DNA of 64,000 bases from Tigheibacillus halophilus (GCF_042683165.1 NZ_JBHUIZ010000014.1:124001-188000), one strand, 5' to 3'. Positions 17,985 through 26,460 are shown, numbered from the stretch's first letter. A program made the numbers and translations. Notes: a model not told the origin generated them from the sequence alone.

Positions 17985-18325
17985 AAAATAAAAACCCATC
18001 CCCAAAAAAGGGACGAGTTTTACTGTCGCGGTACCACCCTTGTTGACATGTGTACAACGCCCATGTCCAACTTGAAATCAGATAACGGATAATTCCGGAA
18101 CACCTTTACTTGGCTGCAAGGAAACATAATTTGCTTTGTACTGCCCCAGCATTCGCCAGAGGTTGCCAGAATTAAAGTTTCCAAATTATGCACAAGGTCT
18201 AAGTGTCAGCTCCAGAGTGAAATGCAAACAAAATCGCAACAGAAATGCTTTCAGTCAAATGGCATTCCCTCCCTTAGGAAGCTTTTATTTTGTTTGCCAG
18301 CTCTTTCAACGCCAGTAATATTATA
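17985..18325 (-). promoter_or_regulatory. T-box leader (phenylalanine) of pheS-pheT
   Basis: The minus strand carries the T-box sequence AGGGTGGTACCGCG at 18040-18027, which pairs with the acceptor end of uncharged tRNA. It is followed by the leader terminator (about 17991-18003 with 18010-18021, then a T run). Stem I has an 11-bp helix (18287-18297 with 18224-18234). Just past its 3' arm lies UUC, a Phe codon, at 18221-18219, flanked by purines, which I take as the specifier. Uncharged tRNA-Phe would stabilise the antiterminator and allow readthrough into pheS. Confidence 0.92.
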
Positions 18326-18337
18326 ATTCTTTAAGAT

Positions 18338-18366
18338 ATTATAGATAACTTACCGTTTTTTTGCAA
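18338..18366 (-). promoter_or_regulatory. Sigma-A promoter of the pheS leader
   Basis: On the minus strand TTGCAA (18366-18361) and a consensus TATAAT (18343-18338) are separated by 17 bases, just upstream of the T-box leader. Confidence 0.7.
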
Positions 18367-18415
18367 ATACGAACATCTTCTGGGTTCAGCACACCTGTTT
18401 TTCACCACATTAAAT

Positions 18416-19171
18416 TCAGTGGATATGCTTCACATGGTACATCAGGATACCAGCAGCAACACTTACATTCAGCGATTCTGCCTTACCGTATATCGGGATT
18501 CTGGCGATTTCATCTGCTGATCGCAGTAATGTATCCTGGACACCTGAACCTTCATTCCCAAGAAGCAATGCGATTTTTTCAGTCGGTTTTATTTGCTGAT
18601 AATCTTGTGAGTTCCTTAAAGCTGTCGCCCAAATGGAATAACCATCCTTTTGCAGCTCTTTCATTTTTTCTGAAAGATCAGCTTGTTCGATAGCAATATG
18701 AAAAATAGATCCTTGAGTAGAACGAATCACTTTATCATTAAACACATCCACCGTGCCGCTTCCTAAAATGATGCCGTCGAAACCACAAGCATCTGCTGTT
18801 CTGATAATGGTTCCAAGATTGCCTGGGTCCTGAATCCTGTCCAGCAGCAAAAGATTTCGTGCTCCATATACAGGCTTCATCCATTTTGTTTCCAAAACTG
18901 CAGCTATCCCCTGAGGATTCTCTGTTTGACATATATGCTCAAATACGTGGCTGCGCAACTGATAGATATTTTCTCCCTTTATCCATTCAGGAAGTTGCAC
19001 AATATCCTCGCTGATGATCAGCTCATGGACCTTCCAATCACTTTTCAGTGCTTCTTCAACAAGATGGTATCCCTCCATTAAAAACATGTTGCTTTTTACG
19101 CGTCCTTTTTTATGATGCAGTTTTCTCCATTGCTTCACTTTTGCATTTTGTACAGATATTATCTCCTTCAT
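18416..19171 (-). CDS. ysgA: SpoU-type (TrmH family) RNA 2'-O-methyltransferase, YsgA-like
   Basis: It is predicted to transfer a methyl group from SAM to a ribose 2'-OH in rRNA or tRNA; the exact target is unknown. The 251-residue protein has an N-terminal substrate-binding domain and a SPOUT domain with motifs LDRIQDPGNLGTIIRTADA (~residue 113), LLLGNEGSGV and IPIYGKAESLNVSVA. The ATG at 19171 gives MKEIISVQNAKVKQW, which lines up with the B. subtilis start; a longer in-frame extension is unlikely. It lies between pheS and divergent sspI, as in B. subtilis. Confidence 0.9.
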   Translation of the reverse strand: MKEIISVQNAKVKQWRKLHHKKGRVKSNMFLMEGYHLVEEALKSDWKVHELIISEDIVQLPEWIKGENIYQLRSHVFEHICQTENPQGIAAVLETKWMKPVYGARNLLLLDRIQDPGNLGTIIRTADACGFDGIILGSGTVDVFNDKVIRSTQGSIFHIAIEQADLSEKMKELQKDGYSIWATALRNSQDYQQIKPTEKIALLLGNEGSGVQDTLLRSADEIARIPIYGKAESLNVSVAAGILMYHVKHIH

Positions 19172-19206
19172 TGTCACCATTCCCATCCAATCACTGCTAC
19201 TATCAT

Positions 19207-19235
19207 ACATATTTTTAACAAAACAGGTCAAACTA
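19207..19235 (+). promoter_or_regulatory. Candidate SigG promoter of sspI
   Basis: ACATA (19207-19211) and CAAACTA (19229-19235), 17 bases apart, resemble the forespore SigG consensus (gyATr, CAnnmTA). They lie 31 bases before the sspI start. Confidence 0.45.
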
Positions 19236-19265
19236 TCTGTTAAAGATGAGCCAAGGAGTGATAGC

Positions 19266-19487
19266 ATGGACTTGAATCTTCGGAAGGCGATCATTGCCAA
19301 TATTTCCGATAATGACAAACAGCAATTAGAAGCAACAATCGTTGATGCCATACAAAATGGTGAGGAAAAAATGCTGCCTGGTCTGGGCGTATTATTCGAG
19401 CTGATTTGGCAGCAGGCGCAACAAGATGAAAAACAGGAAATGCTGACAGCACTGAAACAAGGTGTGGAGCAAGCAGCAACTTCCTAA
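19266..19487 (+). CDS. sspI: Small acid-soluble spore protein SspI
   Basis: A minor spore core protein made in the developing forespore. The 73-residue product carries the family core DAIQNGEEKMLPGLGVLFEL with the conserved MDLNLR start. GGAGTG lies just before the ATG and a clear terminator follows, so the gene is monocistronic. It shows the organism is a spore former. It is divergent from ysgA, as in B. subtilis. Confidence 0.95.
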   Translation: MDLNLRKAIIANISDNDKQQLEATIVDAIQNGEEKMLPGLGVLFELIWQQAQQDEKQEMLTALKQGVEQAATS

Positions 19488-19512
19488 GAGAGTCACATGG
19501 TAAAGCATATTT

Positions 19513-19544
19513 AACTCCTGGAGGCAAATGCCAGGAGTTTTTTT
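19513..19544 (+). terminator. Terminator of sspI
   Basis: A 9-bp perfect stem (19513-19521 with 19531-19539) is followed by seven T residues, 26 bases beyond the sspI stop. Confidence 0.9.
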
Positions 19545-19773
19545 ATGGTAAACAATGCTTCAAGCTCGATATATATGCCGTTTCTTTCGACATTTTTCAA
19601 CGAAATTCGAAAATGATGATAAAGTCCCGGATAATTTGTGGAAGCGCTGTTTTACGTGATTAAAATCTCAAACAAATCATATATTCATTAAATATATAGT
19701 GCTAACTACCCTTTTTTTATCGTTCGTTTTCAAAAAGATAACACACGTTCAGCGGCAAGAATTAATATTTTTC
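19545..19773. other. Intergenic stretch between sspI and the membrane-protein/ABC unit
   Basis: Together with the flanking terminator and promoter this makes about 400 gene-free bases. It is AT-rich, with no supported ORF or repeat; the useful signals are the sspI terminator on the left and the promoter elements on the right. Confidence 0.5.
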
Positions 19774-19810
19774 TGAAACTGATTGACCCTAGATATCGTA
19801 ATTGTATAGA
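19774..19810 (+). promoter_or_regulatory. Candidate ECF-sigma (SigW/SigM-like) promoter overlapping a sigma-A promoter
   Basis: TGAAAC (19774-19779), 17 bases, then CGTA (19797-19800) fits the Bacillus ECF pattern; the SigW-type site before ysdB in this window has the same -35 and spacing. An overlapping sigma-A reading is TTGACC (19783-19788), 16 bases, TATAGA (19805-19810). Either would drive the gene at 19889 and the ABC genes behind it. Confidence 0.45.
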
Positions 19811-19888
19811 ATGAGGAAGTATATACGAGGTATATTTATTCCCAACAAAAATACATATGAACTTGGGGGAATGGAAAGGGGTAAAATC

Positions 19889-21481
19889 ATGGACGAAACA
19901 ATGAAAGAAAATCAGCATGGTAAAGGGGGATCCAAAAAACTTCTTGCTATTGTTATCGCTGCAGTACTGATTATCGGTGGTGCAGTTGCTGCATTTGCAC
20001 TATTAAACAAATCACCGAAGGAGAAATACTTCCTTGCTGAGAAAGAATCATTTGACCATGTTGCAGAGCATGTAAAAGAACAATATGCTCCTGAAATGGA
20101 TTGGTATGAGAAGTCAAAGGAAAACCCAGTCAAATCGGATATGGAGATTACTGGAAACTATGAATCTCCCACCAGCGGGTTTTCAACCGGGGGTATGTTC
20201 AGCCCAGAACAGTTCATCAACAATTCAAAATTGAATCTTTCAACACAATACGATCAAAAAGACAAGCTGGCCTCATTAACTGTCAACGGAAGCATGGGGG
20301 AGATTAAAACTGGGGATATTTCTACCTACCTGACGAAGGATAAACTCAGTGTTCAGCTTCCCTTTTTGGATGAATTGCTGCAAATCAAGGACAATGATCT
20401 TGCAAGACTGATAGAAGAAGAAAATCCAGACATCAAATTGGATGATTCACTTGATTTTGGTAAATTTTTCGAACAGAACACGCTTCCTGAAGAAGATATC
20501 GAATACTTGAAAAAAGAATATCTTGGTATGATTTATGATGATCTGCCAGATGATGCATTCAACACATCGGATGAAAAAATCGATGTGGATGGGAAATCGG
20601 TCAAAACAGAAAAAATAAAGATGCATTTGACGGAAAAACAATTAAAAACCATCTTATCCAACGTATTTACAAAAGCATCTAAAGATAAAAAACTGATGAA
20701 AATCATTAAAGACCAATATCAGATGCAGGAATTTGGTGCTGGCTTATTCGCACCGCAGCAAACTGCTGGAATGGACGCCATGACTGATGAGATGATCAAA
20801 GATTTCGAGCAGGCAATGAAGGATGCAAATAAAGGCTTGAAAGACATCAAAATTCCTGATGGCATGACATCAACCATTTGGACGAACGACAAACTGATCG
20901 TGAAAAGAGACTTTTCTATTAAGGCGGGACCCAATAAGGACCAATTAGGCACATTCCATGTTAAAGGTACACAGACACTGGAAAAAGAGAAACAGCAATT
21001 CGCCTATACATTCGGTTATAAGGACCAGTTCGATGAGGGGGATTTAAAAATAGATGGTACCCTATCGAACAAGGATGGGAAGATTAAAAACGCCATCAAA
21101 CTGACAGTAGCTGATACAGAAATCGATTTTGATGCCGACGAAACATTAAAAGACGGTAAAAGAGATTTTGAACGTAAGTTTACATTCAAGGAGAATGACG
21201 AAAGCGGCGGTCTGATTTGGACTGGTGATGCCGATTATGACAAGGATCAAATGAAATCCAATCATAAACTGACTTTAGACGGCGATTTCCTCCAAGGCAC
21301 AAAAATTGCTCTCAACCTTAAAAATTCAGCTAAAACCATTAAGAAAGTAACACTTCCTAAAGAAGATAATGTCAAAGACCTGGGCAATATGAAGCTTGAT
21401 GAAATCGAGCAGTATTTTATGAATGATGTTTCTCAAAAAGCGCAGCAATACTTCATGCAAATGGTCGGCCCTGGCCTTTAG
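19889..21481 (+). CDS. Membrane-anchored protein with large extracytoplasmic domain, unknown function (possibly DUF6583)
   Basis: The 530-residue product has a short basic cytoplasmic tail (KENQHGKGGSKK), one transmembrane helix (~residues 17-39, LLAIVIAAVLIIGGAVAAFALL) and about 490 acidic, lysine-rich residues predicted outside the cell. The outer part is rich in beta-strand-like repeats (LTVNGSMGEIKTGD, FHVKGTQTLEKEK, LKIDGTLSNKDGKI), reminiscent of lipoprotein-like folds, but it has no lipobox and no catalytic motif. The ATG at 19889 follows AAAGGGG by 8 bases; the upstream in-frame extension is unlikely. It heads an apparent four-gene unit with two ABC-2 permeases and an ATPase. I think the family may be DUF6583 but cannot confirm it. 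Confidence 0.75.
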   Translation: MDETMKENQHGKGGSKKLLAIVIAAVLIIGGAVAAFALLNKSPKEKYFLAEKESFDHVAEHVKEQYAPEMDWYEKSKENPVKSDMEITGNYESPTSGFSTGGMFSPEQFINNSKLNLSTQYDQKDKLASLTVNGSMGEIKTGDISTYLTKDKLSVQLPFLDELLQIKDNDLARLIEEENPDIKLDDSLDFGKFFEQNTLPEEDIEYLKKEYLGMIYDDLPDDAFNTSDEKIDVDGKSVKTEKIKMHLTEKQLKTILSNVFTKASKDKKLMKIIKDQYQMQEFGAGLFAPQQTAGMDAMTDEMIKDFEQAMKDANKGLKDIKIPDGMTSTIWTNDKLIVKRDFSIKAGPNKDQLGTFHVKGTQTLEKEKQQFAYTFGYKDQFDEGDLKIDGTLSNKDGKIKNAIKLTVADTEIDFDADETLKDGKRDFERKFTFKENDESGGLIWTGDADYDKDQMKSNHKLTLDGDFLQGTKIALNLKNSAKTIKKVTLPKEDNVKDLGNMKLDEIEQYFMNDVSQKAQQYFMQMVGPGL

Positions 21482-21544
21482 CAGCAGCAAAACACCAACA
21501 GTGGCAAAGCTGTAAGATTATGAGTGAAATGAGAGTTGGTATAC

Positions 21545-22765
21545 ATGCGGTTTTTTAAACATATATGCTTATTTATGAAAACCGATTTTAGGCAAGTACG
21601 GAGGAAGTGGCTTACACTTCCTCTTCTTTTGCTTTTTCCAGTTGTCCTGATAACCATGTTGGGGTTTATTACAGTTTCCTTGTTCACAACAGATCAATCA
21701 TCCAGTATTAAAGTAGGTCTTGTTGACCAGGATCGGTCCAAAGAAACACAAATGATCGTTAAATTGATTGAGGAGTCCTCGCAATTAGGAAGTTATCTGC
21801 AAATACAAGCACTAGAAGAAAAAGAGGCAAAACAGCAAGTGAAAGCAAACAAAATAAGTGCTTATATTGTCCTGCCCGCTTCATTCACTGAAAATCTCTA
21901 CCATGGGATACCAGTAAACATCAACGTTGTCGGGAATCCAAAAAAGCGTACAGACAGCCGGCTTGCCAAGCAATTGATCGACAGTGTTGCAAGACATATC
22001 TCCACCTCTCAGGCCAATATACTGACGATCGATCAGTATGCCAAAAAGCTTGGCATGCCAGATAAGGATAGACGCAAACTGATGTTTGCGCAGTTTAAAG
22101 AATTTTTACTTTATGTCATTGGCAAAGATCAGATACTATCCGAGGAAAAGATTACCAACCAAGCTACTGCCGCACCAACACAATATTTTGGAATCACTGG
22201 CTGGTTCATCCTCACCACTGTCTGGTTTTTATTAGTCTTTCAATTACTGTACAAACAATCCGGAGCAAAAATGAGACAGCGGATGAAGTTATATGGCGTT
22301 AGCAGTCTGCAGCAGCATATTTCCAGAATGGCCGTCACTTTAGGAGTTGTGACTATAGTCAGCATGCCCATATTGTACGGGATTGCTCATTATACCAACA
22401 TTGAACTAAACTTTGCAGATTACGGGCGTATAATCCTGCTCATGCTATTGTTCGGTATTTGTTTATTGGAAATTCTCGCTATTTTGGAAAATGTGATCCA
22501 CTCCGAAAAACTGGCATTGGTTTTACAATATGTTATTGTATTTTTTTTATTGGTCGCAAGTGGAGCCATCATCCCGGCGATATATTTTTCATTGATGCTT
22601 CAGCGATGGCTGTCTTATGTTTTTGGCAGCCGGGCCCTCCATTGGCTGCAGGAAATCACCATCAATCAGCGGCTGTATGCTGACTTTTCATTGTTGTTTT
22701 GGTCCGCTTTTGCAGGGGCATTGCTAATGGCCATTAGCTCTGCATGGAAGGAGCGAATGTCGTAA
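21545..22765 (+). CDS. ABC-2 type transporter permease 1
   Basis: A 406-residue membrane protein with the ABC-2 layout: one helix near residues 22-47, a ~150-residue extracytoplasmic domain, then five or six helices at ~205-405. The outer domain contains VGLVDQDRSKETQMIVK, as in YhgE/YhaP-like exporters. It starts at 21545 (ATG) with a weak ribosome site; a TTG three codons earlier is possible. Its stop codon overlaps the next start (TAATG), and together with the ATPase downstream it forms a heterodimeric exporter of unknown cargo. The anchored protein upstream may be its partner or cargo. Confidence 0.85.
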   Translation: MRFFKHICLFMKTDFRQVRRKWLTLPLLLLFPVVLITMLGFITVSLFTTDQSSSIKVGLVDQDRSKETQMIVKLIEESSQLGSYLQIQALEEKEAKQQVKANKISAYIVLPASFTENLYHGIPVNINVVGNPKKRTDSRLAKQLIDSVARHISTSQANILTIDQYAKKLGMPDKDRRKLMFAQFKEFLLYVIGKDQILSEEKITNQATAAPTQYFGITGWFILTTVWFLLVFQLLYKQSGAKMRQRMKLYGVSSLQQHISRMAVTLGVVTIVSMPILYGIAHYTNIELNFADYGRIILLMLLFGICLLEILAILENVIHSEKLALVLQYVIVFFLLVASGAIIPAIYFSLMLQRWLSYVFGSRALHWLQEITINQRLYADFSLLFWSAFAGALLMAISSAWKERMS

Positions 22766-23907
22766 TGAAAGATATTTTATTCACAAGATGGATGCACTGG
22801 AAGAAACACTGGGTGGGAATGCTGTTTTGGCTTGCATTACCTATTATCGGTACGATATTGATTAGCTCTCTGTTGCAAAGTGCGGAAAAAGAAGCCAAAG
22901 TTCCCATAGGAATTGTCACTGAGGATAACACACCCTTAGCCGAAGTGCTGCTTAAGGAAATTGGTACTGAACGAACGCTGCAAGTCCAGCATCTTCAGAA
23001 AGAAAAAGCACTACATTTATTGGAGATTCATAAACTGGACAGCGTATTTGTCATCAACAAAGGGTTTGAAGAACAAATTCGTGCAGGAAATCGTGATCAA
23101 TTAATTTCCGGCTACCATTCTGATTTATCATTTGCATATTCGCCAGTAAAGGAAATGATTATTTCCCTTGTCCAGCAGGAGACCAGCCGCTCTAAAGCCG
23201 CTTATACTGTAAAACGTCTCTCAGATTCAGCAAAAACCCGGCAGCATTGGACATGGGATGCCATCGTCAAAACGAGTAAACAGGTGCAGAAAGAAGAAAA
23301 CTTATTCTTATCGACATTTTCTTACCTTCCTTCTGCATCCGGGATAGAGTCAAACGATAGCGTAATGTTGGACGTATGGGCAATATGGGCTTTATGGAAC
23401 TTGCTCATTACCTTCATGCTATCCGACTGGTTGATCAAAGAAAAAGAGAATGATGTATTTCTCCGTTTTTCTTTCATACGTTTCAGTTATCCCGGCTATC
23501 TTATTAATAACGCAATATTATATTTTGTTCTGCAGACATGTTTCAATTTTGCTGCTGTTTTCATTTTCCACCTTGTTATGCAGTCAAATTTTAGTTTTAC
23601 GATATTTCCAAGTCTGTTCGCTTTCCAAATTTTATTGTCGTCTGGTGCTTTTTTGCTAGCACTACTATTTAAAAACTCCTATCTGTTTTATAGCATCGCA
23701 ATCGCAATCACCCTGCTGCTGTCGGTTGCTGGAGGTGCCATTATCCCGCTGGACAACCTTATTGGAAAATATCCATGGATTCCATTGGTGAACCCGTTGT
23801 ATGATTTCCTTCACGGTACAATAAACTATCATTTGCCAGCGATATGTATCTTGGTGATTGTCAGTTGGTATTATCTGCAGCAAAGAACACAAGTTGATCA
23901 GAAATAA
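22765..23907 (+). CDS. ABC-2 type transporter permease 2
   Basis: The second permease of the pair, 380 residues, with the same plan as the first: an N-terminal helix (~19-41), an extracytoplasmic domain containing VPIGIVTEDNTPLAEVLLKE, and six helices at ~205-375. Its ATG overlaps the stop of permease 1, with AGGAG 12 bases upstream, which indicates translational coupling and probably equal stoichiometry. The substrate is unknown. Confidence 0.85.
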   Translation: MKDILFTRWMHWKKHWVGMLFWLALPIIGTILISSLLQSAEKEAKVPIGIVTEDNTPLAEVLLKEIGTERTLQVQHLQKEKALHLLEIHKLDSVFVINKGFEEQIRAGNRDQLISGYHSDLSFAYSPVKEMIISLVQQETSRSKAAYTVKRLSDSAKTRQHWTWDAIVKTSKQVQKEENLFLSTFSYLPSASGIESNDSVMLDVWAIWALWNLLITFMLSDWLIKEKENDVFLRFSFIRFSYPGYLINNAILYFVLQTCFNFAAVFIFHLVMQSNFSFTIFPSLFAFQILLSSGAFLLALLFKNSYLFYSIAIAITLLLSVAGGAIIPLDNLIGKYPWIPLVNPLYDFLHGTINYHLPAICILVIVSWYYLQQRTQVDQK

Positions 23908-23935
23908 GCAAGTATGATGAGAAAGGAGTGACATA

Positions 23936-24610
23936 ATGCTTCAAGCTGCGGGCATTACAAAACATTACGGTGATAAAACCATCTTGCACGATATCAGCTT
24001 CTCCATCAGCCAAGGGGAAGTTGTCGGCCTAGTCGGGGAAAACGGTGCAGGCAAATCCACATTGCTTAAAATATTGGCAACGTTGGATAGGCCTTCCAAC
24101 GGCATTGTCACACTTGAAGGAATGAACGTTCATAAGGACAACAAAAGAGCCAGAAAGCGCATCGGATTTGTTCCGCAGGATATTGCGTTATGGGAGGCGC
24201 TGAGCGTCAAAGAAAATATGCTCTTTTTTGAAAAACTTTCCTGGCAGCACAAGACCTTGAGTTCTTTGAAACGACTATGCTTAGACATGGAACTGGACAA
24301 ATGGAATGAGCCGGTAAAAACACTTTCCGGCGGAATGAAGCGAAAATTGAACATGGCTATCAGTATGATTCATGATCCGAAAATCTTGCTGTTGGATGAG
24401 CCAACTGTCGGCATCGATCTGAAATCTCGCATGGAGATCGGCAATTTTCTAAAAAAGCAGTCCATAGAACAAGGAAAAGTGATTGTTTATACATCACATG
24501 ACATGGATGAAATCAGACGTCTATGTGACCGAGTCATCTGTATTGGGAAAGATTCATTTTATAGGGATATACTTGCCGAAGCGAATAAAAATATTGAAGT
24601 AATGCATTAA
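23936..24610 (+). CDS. ABC transporter ATP-binding protein
   Basis: The ATPase that powers the two permeases upstream. The 224-residue protein is one complete nucleotide-binding domain: Walker A GENGAGKST (~residue 34), Q-loop FVPQDIALW, signature LSGGMKRKL, Walker B ILLLDEPTVGID and the switch histidine in YTSHD. AAGGAGTG lies before the ATG, 28 bases after permease 2. A weak stem without a T run (24631-24639 with 24655-24663) follows. It groups with ABC-2 exporters rather than importers, since there is no binding protein nearby. Confidence 0.92.
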   Translation: MLQAAGITKHYGDKTILHDISFSISQGEVVGLVGENGAGKSTLLKILATLDRPSNGIVTLEGMNVHKDNKRARKRIGFVPQDIALWEALSVKENMLFFEKLSWQHKTLSSLKRLCLDMELDKWNEPVKTLSGGMKRKLNMAISMIHDPKILLLDEPTVGIDLKSRMEIGNFLKKQSIEQGKVIVYTSHDMDEIRRLCDRVICIGKDSFYRDILAEANKNIEVMH

Positions 24611-24811
24611 TGTCATATCAAAATGCCATTAAATATCTCTACAATTTTTCGGAGGAGATATTTCTCAAGCGTGACTTTATGACCAATAATAGAGATAAAT
24701 GCTGAATAGTATCAGCTGAGTTTAAAACTTACTTCCAAATTAACATGATACTTTTCAAAAAATAACCAATGAAGTCTCTTGCCCATTTTTGATCAGACGC
24801 AGACAAAACAG

Positions 24812-25324
24812 TTACAAGTACCGCAATATAAGCCGCCATACTTCCACTTTTTCAGGGAATGTCTTGGTATAACGTCCAGGTATCGGACTAGTCGATGGCA
24901 AACGAAGCACATCTCTAGTCGCCACCTCTCTGTACGAGCCGAAATGTTTTTGGAATACCTGAAATGATTTCGTGCCATTACAAGCAATCACGTTAATGGT
25001 AGGATATGTTTTTAATAAGCGGACAATATCATTCGGTTCAACCTCAGTGATGTTCCCATCCAAGCTCCCCTTTCGATAGCAGCTGGCAATGGAATCCCAT
25101 AGTGCAATATGATGCTCCTTTAGTAGCTGGATTCTGCTTTCATACACTGTGGTTTCCGGTTTATCGAACAATTGGAGCATCAGCGGCCAAAAGTGGTTGC
25201 GCGGGTTGCCATAATACTGTTGATGCTTCAATGACAACTCACTTGGCATACTACCTAAAATGAGAACGCGCGGTTCTTCCGGAAGCACTGGTGCCATGGA
25301 TTGTAACCTTTCTTTTGCTGTCAA
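24812..25324 (-). CDS. DNA-deoxyinosine (hypoxanthine/uracil) glycosylase, UDG superfamily
   Basis: A base-excision repair enzyme predicted to remove deaminated bases such as hypoxanthine or uracil from DNA. The 170-residue protein has the family 6 type motif LGSMPSELSLKHQQYYGN (residues ~22-39) followed by PRNHFW, and the C-terminal LPSTSPIPGRYT motif. The start is taken as TTG at 25324, preceded by GAGGTG 7 bases upstream; the longer in-frame reading runs into the divergent queT promoter. It is divergent from queT. Substrate specificity is inferred from the family only. Confidence 0.85.
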   Translation of the reverse strand: MTAKERLQSMAPVLPEEPRVLILGSMPSELSLKHQQYYGNPRNHFWPLMLQLFDKPETTVYESRIQLLKEHHIALWDSIASCYRKGSLDGNITEVEPNDIVRLLKTYPTINVIACNGTKSFQVFQKHFGSYREVATRDVLRLPSTSPIPGRYTKTFPEKVEVWRLILRYL

Positions 25325-25376
25325 TCCTATCACCTCTTCAATTCTGAAAATATATTTCGATTTAAGACAATGTTTC

Positions 25377-25404
25377 TTGCATTTAACGTCCATTCGTATA
25401 TAAT
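25377..25404 (+). promoter_or_regulatory. Sigma-A promoter of queT
   Basis: TTGCAT (25377-25382) and a consensus TATAAT (25399-25404) are separated by 16 bases, about 24 bases upstream of the preQ1 aptamer. Confidence 0.65.
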
Positions 25405-25428
25405 ATAGTAGTTTGCTATTTGCCAAAC

Positions 25429-25464
25429 CGTGGTTCGAGACCATCCCACGCTAAAAAAACTAGG
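25429..25464 (+). promoter_or_regulatory. PreQ1-I riboswitch of queT
   Basis: The element has P1 CGTGG (25429-25433) with CCACG (25446-25450), the loop TTCGAGACCATC, and the A-rich tail CTAAAAAAACTAGG (25451-25464), closely matching the preQ1-I aptamer. The tail runs straight into the AGGGAGTG ribosome site of queT, so ligand binding probably hides the ribosome site and blocks translation. Confidence 0.92.
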
Positions 25465-25475
25465 GAGTGAAGTAA

Positions 25476-25967
25476 ATGAATAGCAAAACACTGGTAGTCA
25501 ATGGTGTCACGGCCGCATTATATGTTGCTGTTTCATTGGTATTACTAATCTTTCCACCATTAGCATACTCTAATATCCAGTTCAGGATACCCGAGATATT
25601 CAACCATCTTGTTGTATTTAACAAGAAATATTTTTTTGGAATCGTTGTGGGCGTGTTCCTGGCGAACATCTTTTCCCCGACAGGAGTCTTCGATTTAATT
25701 TTCGGAGTAGGACATTCGGCTATCTCGCTGGGGATTGTCATCCTGCTTGGCAAGTATATCAAGAACAAGATTGCACATATGATTGTAAACTCTTTGGTGT
25801 TTACATGCAATATGTTCATTATCGCGTTCGAATTAAAAATCGCACTTGATTTGCCTTTCTTCTGGTCCTGGCTGACAACGGCCGCCGGAGAATTCGCGAT
25901 CATGGCAATAGGTATACCGATTATGTACGCCATGAACAAAAAAGTGCATTTTAGCAAGCTTATATAA
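25476..25967 (+). CDS. queT: Queuosine precursor transporter QueT (ECF S component)
   Basis: A substrate-binding membrane subunit (S component) of an ECF transporter for preQ0/preQ1 or queuine, used to make the tRNA base queuosine. The 163-residue protein has about five transmembrane segments and the family pattern FRIPEIFNHLVVFNKKYFFG, FSPTGVFDLIFG and WLTTAAGEF. The preQ1 riboswitch directly upstream supports the substrate assignment. The shared ECF energising module is not in this window. A strong terminator follows at 26041. Confidence 0.95.
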   Translation: MNSKTLVVNGVTAALYVAVSLVLLIFPPLAYSNIQFRIPEIFNHLVVFNKKYFFGIVVGVFLANIFSPTGVFDLIFGVGHSAISLGIVILLGKYIKNKIAHMIVNSLVFTCNMFIIAFELKIALDLPFFWSWLTTAAGEFAIMAIGIPIMYAMNKKVHFSKLI

Positions 25968-26040
25968 ACAAAGTGATAGCAGTCATGTTAGATTACTTCC
26001 TAAAACATCCTCATGGTGAGTTCGTTAAACCGCTTGTACA

Positions 26041-26075
26041 AAATGAGTTCGATATTGTATCGAGCTCATTTTTAG
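26041..26075 (+). terminator. Terminator of queT
   Basis: A 14-bp stem with one GT mismatch (26041-26054 with 26058-26071, TTG loop) is followed by a short T-rich stretch, 70 bases after queT. It cuts through a spurious ORF at 25973-26227. Confidence 0.8.
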
Positions 26076-26280
26076 TTTTGCCTTCTTCTATTTCGCATGA
26101 GGATATTCATTCTTTTTTAAAACGACGTAATATCCGCCGTAAAGAAAACCATTCCAACAGCAAAATTAAATATAAGAGAACGACACTTGTGCCTGTATAT
26201 GTGAAAATCAGAAAGGATAATCAATGAACAACTAATGATGACGACACATTTCCTCATGTCTATTAAAGTTCATGATAAAC

Positions 26281-26315
26281 AAAAAACCAATTCCTCTAGA
26301 GGAACTGGTTTTTTG
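26281..26315. terminator. Bidirectional terminator-like hairpin
   Basis: AAAAAACCA and TTCCTC on one side pair with GAGGAA and TGGTTTTTT on the other, with one mismatch, so it has A and T runs in both directions. No gene ends immediately next to it; it may belong to the adjacent insertion-element remnant or be a backup terminator for queT. Confidence 0.7.
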
Positions 26316-26339
26316 TTTACAGCCACGAGTGCCGTACTA

Positions 26340-26460
26340 TTCATAAAAAGTTTTAAACCACCACTTCACCAAGTGGGTGTTTGCAGAAGTTTTCCTGCCT
26401 TCCGCTTTTAATAACGGCTCGGCATTTGAACTTCAATTTAAAACTCCCTATTCTACAATT
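26340..26460 (-). mobile_element. Probable right-end remnant of an IS200/IS605 (TnpB-type) element
   Basis: Read on the minus strand, the segment has a GCCGAGCCGTTATT-type stretch, then CAAACACCCACTTGG, and the small hairpin CCACTT-CACC-AAGTGG (26361-26376) followed by TTTAAAACTTTTTATGAATAG. This layout resembles the subterminal hairpin and right end of IS200/IS605 elements, where the guide-RNA scaffold of TnpB lies. No transposase or TnpB ORF is present, so it would be a solo end or a non-autonomous derivative. The assignment rests on pattern memory, not a search. Confidence 0.4.

Noticed and set aside
19802..19888. Upstream extension of the membrane-anchored protein
   Set aside because: The in-frame extension overlaps the promoter -10 element, and the ATG at 19889 has the proper ribosome site.
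25973..26227. 84-codon plus-strand ORF after queT
   Set aside because: The queT terminator lies inside it, it has no ribosome site, and its sequence has no recognisable protein features.
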